A DNA stretch of 64,000 bases from Hibiscus mutabilis (lineage: Eukaryota; Streptophyta; Magnoliopsida; Malvales; Malvaceae). The stretch covers positions 15,019,254 to 15,083,253 of the forward strand of contig CM033723.1 in the NCBI GenBank assembly GCA_019671005.1, written 5' to 3'. Below, piece after piece: positions 11,523 through 22,379 of this stretch. Positions within the stretch are counted from its first letter, which is position 1. The number at the start of each line of letters is the position of its first letter. The notes under the pieces were generated by a model, which worked only from the letters and a program-made list of their open reading frames with translations, did not search any database and had not been told where the DNA came from. Made by a program: the position numbers and the translations under genes.

Positions 11523-13263
11523 ATGGGAAGTAATGAAGATGTTATGATCACTGTTGAGCCTGGTGTTAAAGGTGATTCGTTCATGGTTTGCGGAACGGCT
11601 GTTTTAACTAACGTTCCAGGTAACATCATGGTTACACCAAGCATCGACGGTTCGGTTTTCGTTGGAGCCACTGCAACCAGTTCAAGTTCTCATCACGTTT
11701 TCAACCTTGGAATTCTCCAGTACGTGTCTGTTGTTGTATGGATGTCATTTTTAGAGTAATTGCATAAACGAATTGAATTAAACTTTGGGTTGCATATGGG
11801 ATACTTGCAGGGTGCACAGATTGTGTGTCTCTTCCGGTTCAAAATCTGGTGGATGATACCATGTTTCGGAACATCGGGCGGTGACATTCCGGAAGAAACT
11901 CAAATGCTTCTCCTGGAAATAAGAAATCAAGAGACAAACATCCAAAAAACTGACAACAATTTCTATGTTTTGATACTACCTGTATTGGATGGTCAGTTTC
12001 GGACAACTTTGCAAGGGACACCAGACAACGAACTACAGTTTTGCATTGAAAGCGGTCCATTAGCCCTCTTGTTTATCTACTTTTTTTTAGTTCAATATGA
12101 AACTCATTCGGTGTTCTTTATCTCCGTAGATTATCCATTGTTTCAGGAGATGCTGATGTTCAAACCACCAAGATAAACGAACCAGTTTTTGTAAACTCGG
12201 GGAACAACCCATTTAAGCTCATCAGGAATTCTATCAAGTATGTGTGCGCATAGGATCTGTGATTTCAGACAAGTCAGTTGATTTTCTGATCATGTTTTGA
12301 ATTGCTTGTAGGATATTGGAGAAGCATATGGGTACCTTCAAGCACATTGATAACAAGCAGGTAAAAGAACCAAGAATCTATGTTTTCCATGAAAGTTTCT
12401 TGTTTGACAACTTCCATCAATGAAAATCTGTTTTTTTATTTATTACAGAAGCCTGAACATATAGATTGGTTTGGATGGAACACCTGGGATGCATTTTATT
12501 ATAATGTTGATCCTCAAGGAATACAGGACGGACTTGAAAAGTAATAAAAACATGTGTCTGAGGACTTCAATTTCTTCGTTCATAATCATTTTTTTGTTTA
12601 TTGATTTTGGTTCAATCTGTAGTTTCTCAAATGGAGGTTGTCCTCCAAAATTTTTAACCATTGATGAAGGCTGGCAAAATATTTTTCCTATCTATGAGAA
12701 CACAACAGGGTAAGACAGTTTATTTAACAAGTTTTCACCGTGAAAATCTGGTTATTGTTTTCTCGGATTCTTCATTTTTCTTAAAATTATCAGCATAATT
12801 GATATGTTTGGATGCATACCTGTAGTAGCTTAACTCCAAGGGAACTTTATGAACAATTTTACCATGAAATCTGGTTATCTATATCTAGACTCTTCATTTT
12901 CTTTTTTAAAATATTTGTATCCAACACATTCAAATCAGATGCATACATGTATCCGACTCACTTTGTGTCTGGATAACATAGGTATTTGCATCAGTAGATT
13001 AACTCATTCCATCTGTTGGTTGAAGGGAATTGGCAAGATTACTTAATTTTGAGGAAAATGAAAAATTCAAGAGCTCAAGCTTAGAAAACAATCTCAGAGA
13101 TTTCATCAAATGGATCAAGCAGAAATATGGATTGAAGTGAGTTTTTTTCTTTTTTTCTTTTTTTCTTTGTTTGAAATCACTAGCCATATAGGTTGTTCTT
13201 ATTATTCATAACAATAACACTAACAATTGCAGATATGTATACATGTGGCATGCCCTGGTTGGC

Positions 13264-13266
13264 TAG
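13264..13266 (+). other. In-frame TAG in exon 8
   Basis: Exon 8 begins at 13233 with two bases carried over from exon 7, so 13264-13266 is in frame. The family has Tyr in G-Y-W-G-G-V; here the codon is TAG between GGC and TGG. A product would stop before the catalytic Asp of KVD. Confidence 0.85.
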
Positions 13267-13335
13267 TGGGGAGGGGTTCTTCCAGAATCTGAAGTGATGA
13301 AAAATTACAACCCCAAAATTCAACCTTTAGTTCAG

Positions 13336-13341
13336 TCCCTG
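13336..13341 (+). other. One-base deletion frameshift in exon 8
   Basis: Codons run CAG TCC up to 13338, then the conserved V-Q-S-P-G segment needs one more C. Downstream family text (from 13347 to the exon end at 13642) is read in the next frame, and it splices in phase with exon 9. Confidence 0.8.
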
Positions 13342-14250
13342 GTAATTTGTCCCATGTTGTATGTTCAACCCTGGACAACATGCTGGAAATGGGGATTGGG
13401 CTAATTGATCCATCGAAAATCCGCGATTTTTACAAGGATTATCATAGCTACCAAGCCAGTTGTGGAGTTGATGGTGTCAAGGTGGATGTTCAGAATGTGC
13501 TAGAACTCCTTGGTGCAGACTATGGTGGTCAAGTCTCACTGACTAGACAATACCTAGGAGCCCTTGAGGATTCTGTTATTGAAAACTTAAAAGCCAACAA
13601 CTTAATTTGCTCCATGAGTCTGAATACTGACTTCTTATACAGGTTTGCCAAAACAATTATGTAAAAAAAAAATCTGGTTTTTATGAAGAAAATTTTTGGT
13701 TGCTTTCAGTGCAAAGAAGGCTGCTGCAGCTAGAGCAACTGAAGATTTCATGCCAAATGAGCTGACATTTCAGACATTACATGTGGCTGCTGCTGCATTT
13801 AACTCTCTTCTTATAGGAGAGATCGTTGTACCGGATTGGGACATGTTTTACGTAGGTTCTTATGCATTTGCTTGAATGAATATGAATACTTGAAATGCTT
13901 TTAACACATCCAACCGAGAGTTCTTGATGATCGACATGTGTTTTTTTCATTTCAGAGTGATCATGTTACTGCAGAGTTCCACGGGGCAGCGAGAGCCTTG
14001 AGTGGTTCTGCAGTGTATGTAAGGTATGCCACTTGTTCTAAATGCTAAATTCATATACATCACTATATATATTTTTGTATTAATGTCCGGGATTTTCGTT
14101 TCTTCAGTGACAAGCCAGGCAGTAATGGTTTTGACATTATTAAGAAGCTAGTTTTGCCTGATGGCTCTATCCTTAGAGCTCAATATGCCGGCCGGCCGAC
14201 TCGGGACTGTTTATTCAATGACCCCGTCACAGATGGGAAAAGGTTAAGCA

Positions 14251-14255
14251 CTTAC
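14251..14255 (+). repeat. Target-site duplication cttac (left copy)
   Basis: cttac directly precedes the TG of the copia 5' LTR and is repeated at 18546-18550 directly after the CA of the 3' LTR. A 5-bp duplication is standard for Ty1/copia integrase. Confidence 0.93.
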
Positions 14256-14578
14256 TGTGAGTTATCCGAGAGAAATTTTAGTGTTTGTAAATAATGTAGT
14301 AATTATCCTACTTAAAGTTTATCTCCCTAATAGATTAGATTTTATCCTTAGTAGGACTCCTTATTGTAGTTAGAGTCTATCAACTTAGTAGATTAGAACT
14401 AGAAGTTATCTTAAGAAGGTCTTCTTAATGTACTAAAAGACCTAGAGCCTATATAAGTGTGTATCGAGAGATGTAAATTATTTTTATTGAGCAATAGCAG
14501 AAAAATTCTGCATTCTTTTTCAGATTCTGTTTTTTCCTTTTAGCGAAACTTCAATTCTTTTTTCTGCATTCATCAACA
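14256..14578 (+). repeat. Copia 5' LTR
   Basis: 323 bp, TG...CA. TATA-like TATATAA at 14450-14456. The first 250 or so bases are identical to the 3' LTR; all the differences I found lie in the last 70 bases. Confidence 0.93.
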
Positions 14579-14592
14579 TGATATCGAGCAAA
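14579..14592 (+). other. Copia primer binding site, degenerate
   Basis: 'tgatatcgagca' starts right after the LTR and resembles TGGTATCAGAGC, the initiator tRNA-Met complement, with mismatches and a shifted base. Confidence 0.5.
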
Positions 14593-14689
14593 ATACGATC
14601 CTAATAGCAAATTTGGTGGCGATTTCTTTGGCTTTCGGTGCGATGCCCTCCGCCTGGTTACTCCAATTTCTTCTTCTCCAATGATGAGG

Positions 14690-17600
14690 AGAGGTAAACG
14701 TCTCTGTTTTTTTGCAAAGAGGTCGATCATTCCAAGGATAAATGCTGGAAAATTCATGGTCGACCAGCAGTATGGAAACCTACAGCATCCAAGATATCCA
14801 GGCCATCATACCCTCTTGCCGCACCAAAGTTTAATTCATTTGGTGCAGGAAATTTGGCTATGGTGAAAACTGCAGTAATATAGATGTTTTTTTGTCGATT
14901 GCTCTTGTTTCTACCCGATCTGCAGCAAATTGGATTATTGATTCTCGGGGCCTCCGACCACATAACTGGTAATAGGGCTTTATTCTCTGTTTTTAAAAAG
15001 TCTTCTTCTCAAGCTTCCATTATAACTGCAGATGGTTCTCTATCTCCCATCAAAGGGACGGGCTCTGTTTCGTTAGATGGTAATTTGATCCTTAAGGATG
15101 TGTTATTTGTCCCTGACCTCGCATGCAACTTGATATCAGTGAGCAAAATTTCTAAAGACTTGAAGCTGCTCCTTAAGGTTTATCGATTCTACATGTTTTT
15201 TTGAGCCTTTGGATTCGAGGAAAATAATTGGCAAAGTGCTAGCTTGCAACATGGTCTTTATATCCTTCATGGAAAATATCCATCTTCTATTTCAAATTCT
15301 CCTTCTTGCTTTACTTCAGAGGACGATTAGATACTATAATGTTATGGCATTTTCGGTTAGGTCACCCCAATTTTCACTATCTTAGAAAAATGTTTTCTGA
15401 TTTGTTTGTTAATAAAGATCCAAATTCTTTTAAATGCCATATCTGTCCACTTGCAAAACAAACCAAATCTTTATATTTACCATCTGTTCATAAACCCTCT
15501 AAACCATTCACACTCATTCATAGTGATGTTTGGGGTCCTTCTCGAGTGAAGAATATTACAGGGAGTAGGTGGTTTGTGACTTTTATTGATGACCATAGCA
15601 GACTTACTTGGACCTATCTTCTTAAAGAAAAATCTGACGTTGTTTCTATTTTTGCAAGGTTTTATGAAATGGTGGTTACTCGGTTTGATAGCAAAATAAA
15701 AATGTTTCACTCGACAACGGGGAGAGTTTTTCCTCTTGCCTTAGAGAGATTTTTTCGGACTAAAGGTATAATACATCTTAGTTCTTGTGTAGATACCCCA
15801 CAACAAAATGGGATTGCTGAACGTAAAAATAGGCATTTATTAGAGGTTACCCGAGCCTTATTATTCACCCATCTTTGTTCCAAAATATTTGTGGGGAAGC
15901 CTTATTAACGGCTACATATCTTATAAATAGAATGCCTAGCAAAGTCTTGGAAAATTATCCTACTTTTAAACCTATGTCATCTAATCTTCCCTTAAAGACG
16001 TTTGGGTGTCTTGTTTTTCTAAAATCCACAAATCCTTCAAGTTCCAAACTAGATCCTAGGGCTTTGCGGTGTGTTTTCGTTGGATATTCTTCACTAAGAA
16101 GGGCTACAAATGTTATCACCCTCCTTCTCGTAAGTTTTTTGTCTCTTTGGATCTCACTTTTTTTTTTGAGCAGTACCTTATTTTCCTAAGACTGAAAAAT
16201 CGGGGAGTGTTGGGATAATTTCAGTCTCCTAACAAAAAGTTCCTTCTTTTCACCTTCTTTACCTATAGCTCCTTTGTTTGTGAAGCCTCGTAATTTTTTT
16301 AAACACGATACCCCTGTTTCTAACACTACACCTACGTACTTCACCTAATATTACTCCTATCGCTCCTCATTATTCACCTAAATCAACTGTTTCAGCCCAC
16401 TAGCCAATTACAAGTATATACCAAAAAAAAGAAAGCCATTCCAGTGTGTTGCAATCGACACTGCCGAGAATTGGACTTTAGTCCAAATTACTGTGAGGAT
16501 AAAGGAGGTAATGATGTTGAAATTTCTCCTCATTTACTTGAACCTGAAATTCTGCCTATTGCTAAAAGGAAAGGGGTAAGACAAAGTGTACAAAGCATCC
16601 TATTCAGAGATATGTTGCTTATAGCAACTGATGCCCTCTTTTAAAGCTTTTACTGACTTGTCTAGATGAAGAACAGATTCCCAAGACTATTGAAGAAGCC
16701 TTAAGAGACTCCAAGTGGAAGAAAGCTGTTGAGGAGGAGATTACAAAGCACTAGAAAAAATGGCACTTGGACCATAACCGATCTTCCACAAGGCAAGAAA
16801 CCGTGGGATGCAAATGGGTGTTTGCTATCAAATACAATTCGGATGGGAGTGTGCACAGGTACAAAGCAAGATTGGTGGCCAAGGGTTTTACAGACCTTTG
16901 GAATAGACTATAAGGAAACTTTTGCTCCGGTTGCTAAGTTGAACACCTTTGTCGAGTCTGTTGAGTTTGGCTGTTAATCAGATTTGAAACTTCATCAACT
17001 TGACATTAAGAATGCATTTCTTAATGGGAAACTAGAAGAAGAAGTTTTTATGAAGATTCCTCCTGGTTTAGAGTCCAAGAGAATAGGCAGAAAGTTTGCA
17101 AAGTCGGACAGATCACTTTATGGGTTAAAGCAATCACCAAGAGCCTGGTTTGATAGGTTCACTAGAGTAATTCTGGAAAATGGATACAAACAATCTCTAG
17201 CAGATCATACCTTGTTTTCTAAGGTAACTCCAAAAAACAGAAAAGTTCTTTTGATAGTATACGTGGATGACATTATTGTGACAGAGAGATGATGAAGAAG
17301 AAATAAGCCACTTAAAATCTCTTTTGAATAAAGAATTCGAGATGAAGGACCTAGGAAAGCTTAGATATTTCCTAGGCATGGAGGTGGCTAGATCAAGCAA
17401 AGGTCTGGTAATCAACCAAAGGAAGTATGTTCTTGACTTACTCACAGAGGGGGGAATGTTGGGCTGTAAACCAACTGATACTCCTATGGACACAGGCCTA
17501 AAGTTTAGCAAAGATGGGTCTAGTCCAAAGGCAGACAAGGGACTTTTTCAAAGATTAGTTGGAAAATTGATTTATCTATCACGACCCGGGCGGATATAAC

Positions 17601-18215
17601 CTTTCTTTGTGAATATCATCAGTCAGCACATGACAAATCCGAGACAAGAGCATATGGAAGCAGCTACCGAGGATACTAAGGTATCTAAAGGGTACACAGG
17701 ACATGGTTTAATATTTAAAAAGACCCTTGATAAAACAGTCAAGGTTTATTCGGACTCAATTTGGGCAAGTGAGTTGTGATAGAAGGTCAACAAGTGGTTA
17801 CTTGTTCTTTTTGTGTGGGGTAATCTTGTGACTTGGAAGAGCAAAAAGCAAACTGTTGTATCAAGGAGTAGTGCGAGAAGCGTAATACTGAGCTTTAGCT
17901 CTTGGAATTTGTGAAGGAATCGGCTAATGAAGCTTCTAAAAGAGCTAGGCATGGTTCAAAACGAGAAGTTTGAAGTGTTTTGTGATAACCAATCTACAAT
18001 TCAGATTGCGAAATCCAATTCAACATGACAGGACCAAGCATGTTGAGATCGATGGACACTTTATTGCAGAAAAGCTTACAAGTGGAGTAGCTTTAACCTA
18101 TGTTCCAACAGAAGAACAAGTGGCGGACATCCTTACGAAAGCCCCCGCCAAAAGCTCTCTTTGATAAGTTCTTATTCAAGCTGGGACTATACAATGTATA
18201 TTCTCCACTTGAGGG
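14690..18215 (+). pseudogene. Copia gag-pol relic
   Basis: Only the gag end survives: zinc-knuckle-like text, out of frame, at 14690-14870. The protease follows, with GASDHITGN (about 14947), its Asp-Ser separated by an extra C. Then the GAG-pre-integrase H-H-C-C region and integrase core (15306-15908) with LIHSDVWGP and PQQNGIAERKNR; the second catalytic Asp segment is disrupted (STTG where SDNG is expected). RT spans 16729-17599 with KLHQLDIKNAFLNG, SLYGLKQSPRAWF and YVDDIIV. RNase H follows to about 18215 with KHVEIDGHFI and EQVADILTKA. Numerous frameshifts and stops. Confidence 0.88.
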
Positions 18216-18219
18216 GGAG
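18211..18219 (+). other. Copia polypurine tract
   Basis: gagggggag lies directly before the TG of the 3' LTR, the usual plus-strand primer site. Confidence 0.88.
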
Positions 18220-18545
18220 TGTGAGTTATCCGAGAGAAATTTTAGTGTTTGTAAATAATGTAGTAATTATCCTACTTAAAGTTTATCTCCCTAATAGATT
18301 AGATTTTATCCTTAGTAGGACTCCTTATTGTAGTTAGAGTCTATCAACTTAGTAGATTAGAACTAGAAGTTATCTTAAGAAGGTCTTCTTAATGTACTAA
18401 AAGACCTAGAGCCTATATAAGTGTGTATCGAGAGATGTAAATTATTTTTATTGAGCAATAGCAGAAAAATTCTGCATTCTTTTCTGCATTCTGTTTTTTC
18501 CTTTTAAGCAGAAACTTCAATTCTGTTTTTCTGCATTCATCAACA
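18220..18545 (+). repeat. Copia 3' LTR
   Basis: 326 bp, TG...CA, followed by the cttac duplication at 18546-18550. TATA-like TATATAA at 18414-18420. Confidence 0.93.
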
Positions 18546-19740
18546 CTTACAGAAAAAGAATCATGGTACTATTCTTCAAGAATATGTTTCCCTTTAGGCT
18601 TCTGATTTCAATTTTTTTCTCATGGCACTTGCTGACATCTTTGCAGCCTATTGAAGATTTGGAATTTGAACAAGTTATCAGGGGTTATAGGAGTTTTTAA
18701 TTGCCAAAGAGCCGGAATTTGGCCTCCGATTAAAGGTAGTATATATAAGCCAGTTCCCGATCAGGAGCAATGATCACAGGGTCTGTCAGTGCAGGAGATG
18801 TTGATGTACTTGAAGAGGTTGCCGGTGGGAATTGGAGAGGACATTGTGCTGTATATGCATGCCTTTCAGGTAAATCATTTTTAAGACCCTCTTGGCATAT
18901 TTTTCTCGGATTTTTGTTTCATGTTTGTTGGCCTTTTGGTTCTCTATATCTACTCCAAAATATAAGTTTTGAGAATCTATGTTCGATATGGTCGGATATT
19001 TCACGAAAAATGAAAATTTGGAGTAATATAGTCCCAAAGTGCTTAAAATGCGAGTTTCGTCGAGATTTTATTATATATATTGTAGGTTCCCTCAAGACAA
19101 TGCTAAAGGATGCAAAATTTGAAGTGGCCTTGGAGCATTTGAAATGTGAAGTCTTCACTGTTTCTCCTATCAGGGTCGGTATTTCTGCATAGTTTTTCCC
19201 CTGAAAAATTGCATGTTTTAACGTTAAACAACAAAGTAATGAAGTATGAATCCGACAAGCATTTGGTGAGGATCTTCGCTATGCTCCGATTGGATTGCTC
19301 GACATGTACAACTCTGGAGGAGCACTTGAAGCTATCAACTCTGAAAACAATTCGTCAGAATGTAAGATAAAGGTTAGAATCCGAGGATGTGGACATTTCG
19401 GAGTCTATTCGAATATGAAACCGAAATCTTGTACTGTGAACCAGAAAGACCAGAACTTCATATACAATTCCAACGATGGACTTGTCACACTGGAGATTCA
19501 AGGTGCCTGCAACTCGAAAGAAATAGTTTTTGTGTATTGAGATTAGTACTTTGCCGATCTGCTGCAGCCTGAAGCTTAAACAAGAACGGCCATGGTAGCC
19601 AATTTTCTACGAAAAGAAGAGTCTGGGTTTAGTTAGATTTTAGAGTCTAGATGGCTCAACAGCATGAAAGTTTTGAACAAAAATCATCTGCCCTTAATTA
19701 TGTTCTATACCCCACACTAAAGAACAATAAAAAAATAAAT

Positions 19741-19890
19741 TTTAAATCTTAATCTTAAATTTCACATTTTAAACCTTAATCTTATACCCTAAAAATAGAC
19801 CTATCCCTAATTTCTTAAACCTTAACCATAAACTTTAACTTTAAACCTTAAACTTTATTTTTTTTAAAAAAAATCCTAAACTTTAAACTC
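19741..19890 (+). repeat. Degenerate telomere-like TAAACCTTAAAC tract
   Basis: Irregular repeats of taaaccttaa, accctaaa and atccctaa over about 150 bp resemble the plant telomere unit CCCTAAA but are too diverged to be a clean array. Confidence 0.5.
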
Positions 19891-20025
19891 ACTTTGCATA
19901 ATTAGAGGAAGGCGATTTTTATCCGAAAGTTTTCGCTGTCATGTATAGTATCATGTAAGCTTTGCTTTCTGTTTTCCTTCAAAGACAATGAAATATCAGT
20001 GTCTTTTTCTTGTACCTACTTAATG

Positions 20026-20101
20026 GGATTAGTCTTTATTTAAACAATTAACAATAGGATTAGTCTTTATTTAAACAATTAATGATGGGATTAGTCTTTA
20101 A
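20026..20101 (+). repeat. Three-copy 31-bp tandem repeat
   Basis: GGATTAGTCTTTA begins at 20026, 20057 and 20088, an exact 31-bp period; the third unit is truncated. Confidence 0.85.
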
Positions 20102-20921
20102 TCCGGCACAGTATCTCGGAGTACATGTTCACCTCGAGCCTCTAAATCGAGCTTTTAATATCAATTTTTTTTAAAAGATCACAATTGATTTCTACCAAAT
20201 AAGTTTATTTAACCTTTCTTGCGACATAGTTGTTTATAAGTATGACTTCAGCAACTTTAATTTTAAAAATTAAAAATTTCGTTCAACAGAAGCAACAATA
20301 ATAAAACAATAAGACTATGCCATTGTCGCTTTTATGAAGCAATTAAAACATTTTAAAATATTTAATAAATACATTGCTATATTTTTCATTGGATAAAATC
20401 TCTCTAGGTGATTTCATCTCAATAAATTATTCATTAACTCACATTTTATAAAAATATTTTCAAAATTATTATAATAAGATTTGAGATTATCACCATCTAA
20501 TAAATTTAATTTAACAAAATATAATAATAAAAAATATTTTCATATAATTAATATTGTTCAAATTTCCTATCCAAATAAGTAATGGTTTGATTGACAATAT
20601 ATAAAAATATTGTATTCAAGTGACTCCTACTTGATTTGTAGAATTTAGAATCTCTACTTGTTTTATAGAATTAGCAAATAAAGTATAAATATGTTTGACT
20701 ATTCTAAAAAATCTCAATTTTATTGAAGTATTTGTAATGTCGAAAAAACTAAAATAAGACTATAACAACCACATGAAGTATAAAAAGCTCTAGAGTTAGT
20801 CGTTTTTCTACATTTTGATTCTTAATTTTTCATGTTAGACCCATTATTATACTCTTGACTTCTCACATTATTTATATCTAGATCATGAGATTTTAACATA
20901 TTTTCTAACCCTTGAACATGT

Positions 20922-22258
20922 TGATAAGTGTGAAAAGTACTATATTTTATACCCATTTACTTAGATTATTGTTTAGACTTAGGCCCATTTAATTGCATTT
21001 TTAGTTCTTTTATGCATAAATTTGTGGTCCTTCCGTTTATTGGGCTTGACCTTACATTTTGCTATTTTGTGGAAAAATTGCTACTATTTTTGTTCTCTTT
21101 GTGTAGGATGAGTTTCCGAGCCAGTTGTCGAAGGTTGCCAGGGTAATTCGCGATAAGATAATTATGTCCAAGCCTTTTCTTTATCACTTTGGATAATTAC
21201 CTAGATTTAAATTCAAGGGCTAGTGTAGATAAAGATAAAAAAAAATAATCCTGATGATTTAAAATTCAAATAGAACCTTTCTACTTTTATTTAAGTAGAT
21301 CGCATCAACACAATTCACCAAGATAGATCTCAAGGGATCGAGATCTTCAAAAGGATTGATCAGGGAGGAGTTTGAAGAACGAAGATTTATTTTCTCTGTT
21401 CTCTTTTGATTATTTCAATGTCTGTGTCATTTATCTTTGTGATTTATTTCGACTTAGCCATGAACTAATTAAATTGGTTTGGGTTATTGGGTAATTGATG
21501 TTTGCAAACGAATGCTTACTTTTGGTTTTTAATATATTTTCGATGTTGATCCAATATTAAGTTCTTCATGCAATTCAAGTAGTTTAGAAATAAATGCTTG
21601 ATGGTATATCTCTATTGAATATAGATTTCTAAACATGCAATAGCTGATAGGAGTTTCTCTTATCTAGAGATTCATTTGGGTAAAATACTTCAAACATACG
21701 GGAGTTGATGGAGGTTTACCGTAGAATTAGATTTCCAAACATGCGGGAGTTGATGGAAACTAATTTTTCCTTAGCCTGTTTCCAGAAAAGTGACAAGTTA
21801 ACGGAAGCTTGGAGATAAGGGACGAATTTCATGCGACTAAAAGGAGTTCACTTAATCGATGAAGATCACCCGAGATTAATGCAAAGATGTATTGCCTAGA
21901 CATGTTCTACCATTAGTTCTTCAGTTAGAGTTAATTCGAAGGCATTGAAGACAACTCTGGCGAACATCGTGAGTGTGTTAATTGCCACGATAACTCATTT
22001 GGCAACAAGCATCATAACGTCCAATAACCCAACCTCCCCAATCATCTTGGTTTCTTCTCTTGTTAATTTTGATTTTACTTTTGTTCTAGTCCTTTTACTT
22101 GTTTATTATCACTTCCTATCACCATTACTTTCATACCTTTTATAGTGCAAGAAGCTAAAAGTCAAGTTTCATCAGTCCCTGTGGAGACTATCTTAATCTA
22201 TACTATTACTTGCATCTTGTATACTTGCACTATTGCGTAGCTCTTAAATCACGCAACA
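20922..22258 (+). repeat. Athila-like LTR, group I, decayed copy
   Basis: Starts TGATAAGTG and ends 'acgcaaca' directly before a tRNA-Asp primer site, like the LTRs at 50666-52180 and 60869-62395. It contains 'gttgccagggtaat' at 21133, one unit of the motif found in those LTRs. The ORF at 21945-22145 is inside the LTR and not a gene. Confidence 0.82.
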
Positions 22259-22264
22259 AGTTTT

Positions 22265-22282
22265 TGGCGCCGTTGCCGGGGA
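22265..22282 (+). other. tRNA-Asp primer binding site
   Basis: TGGCGCCGTTGCCGGGGA, a perfect 18-nt complement of the plant tRNA-Asp 3' end including CCA, seven bases after the LTR end. Confidence 0.92.
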
Positions 22283-22379
22283 TTGACAATAGCAACTTTA
22301 TTTTTAATTTCTTGCACTTTTCCCTTTATATTTTGTTATAAATTTCAAGGGGCTAACATTTTTGGTTTTGCATGTGTGT

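Larger units (their letters stand above)
14256..18545 (+). mobile_element. Ty1/copia retrotransposon, 4290 bp, in intron 11
   Basis: Complete at both ends: 5' LTR 14256-14578, 3' LTR 18220-18545, 5-bp duplication cttac, polypurine tract at 18211-18219. Domain order is integrase before RT, which defines copia. The interior is short because most of gag is missing. The reading frame is broken many times, so the element cannot supply its own proteins. It lies in the same orientation as the host gene. Confidence 0.95.
14243..18646 (+). other. Intron 11, enlarged by the copia insertion
   Basis: The donor is GT at 14243 after GGG AAA AG; the acceptor is CAG ending at 18646. Joining across gives the phase-2 codon AGC and the family text K-S-L-L-K-I-W. 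Without the element and one duplication copy the intron would be only about 110 bp. The splice sites themselves are intact. Confidence 0.85.
11523..19540 (+). pseudogene. Raffinose synthase/alkaline alpha-galactosidase family gene, disrupted
   Basis: Family proteins (glycoside hydrolase 36) move or release galactose in raffinose-family sugar metabolism. I count 14 exons: 11523-11719, 11811-12054, 12147-12237, 12312-12360, 12449-12540, 12623-12709, 13026-13136, 13233-13642, 13710-13851, 13956-14023, 14108-14242, 18647-18869, 19086-19178 and 19260-19540, about 740 codons, near the family's usual length. Motifs in order: FRFKIWWM, DWFGWNTWDAFY, FLTIDEGWQ, YVYMWHAL, GVKVDVQN (the K-x-D nucleophile), VPDWDMF, AARALSGSAVYVSDKPG, GRPTRDCLF, GVFNCQ and YAPIGLLDMYNSGG. 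Lesions: TAG at 13264 in the GYWGGV motif, a one-base loss after 13338, a frameshift at about 18765, and a doubtful exon-1 donor. A copia element fills intron 11. The C-terminal third resembles SIP2-type alkaline alpha-galactosidases more than true raffinose synthases; that is from memory of the family. Confidence 0.9.
19541..20921. other. Intergenic stretch 3' of the galactosyltransferase-family gene
   Basis: AT-rich and non-coding. An AATAAA-rich patch near 19727 could be the gene's polyadenylation region. It contains the two repeat tracts listed separately (19741-19890 and 20026-20101). Confidence 0.5.

Noticed and set aside
18786..19158. Minus-strand ORFs
   Set aside because: Antisense to exons 12-13 and their intron; no family features.
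11523..19540. Functional stachyose or raffinose synthase
   Set aside because: An in-frame TAG before the catalytic Asp and two frameshifts; the C-terminal text also fits the alkaline alpha-galactosidase branch better.
22265..22282. A tRNA gene
   Set aside because: Only 18 nt complementary to a tRNA 3' end; it is a primer binding site. No full tRNA cloverleaf was noticed in the window.
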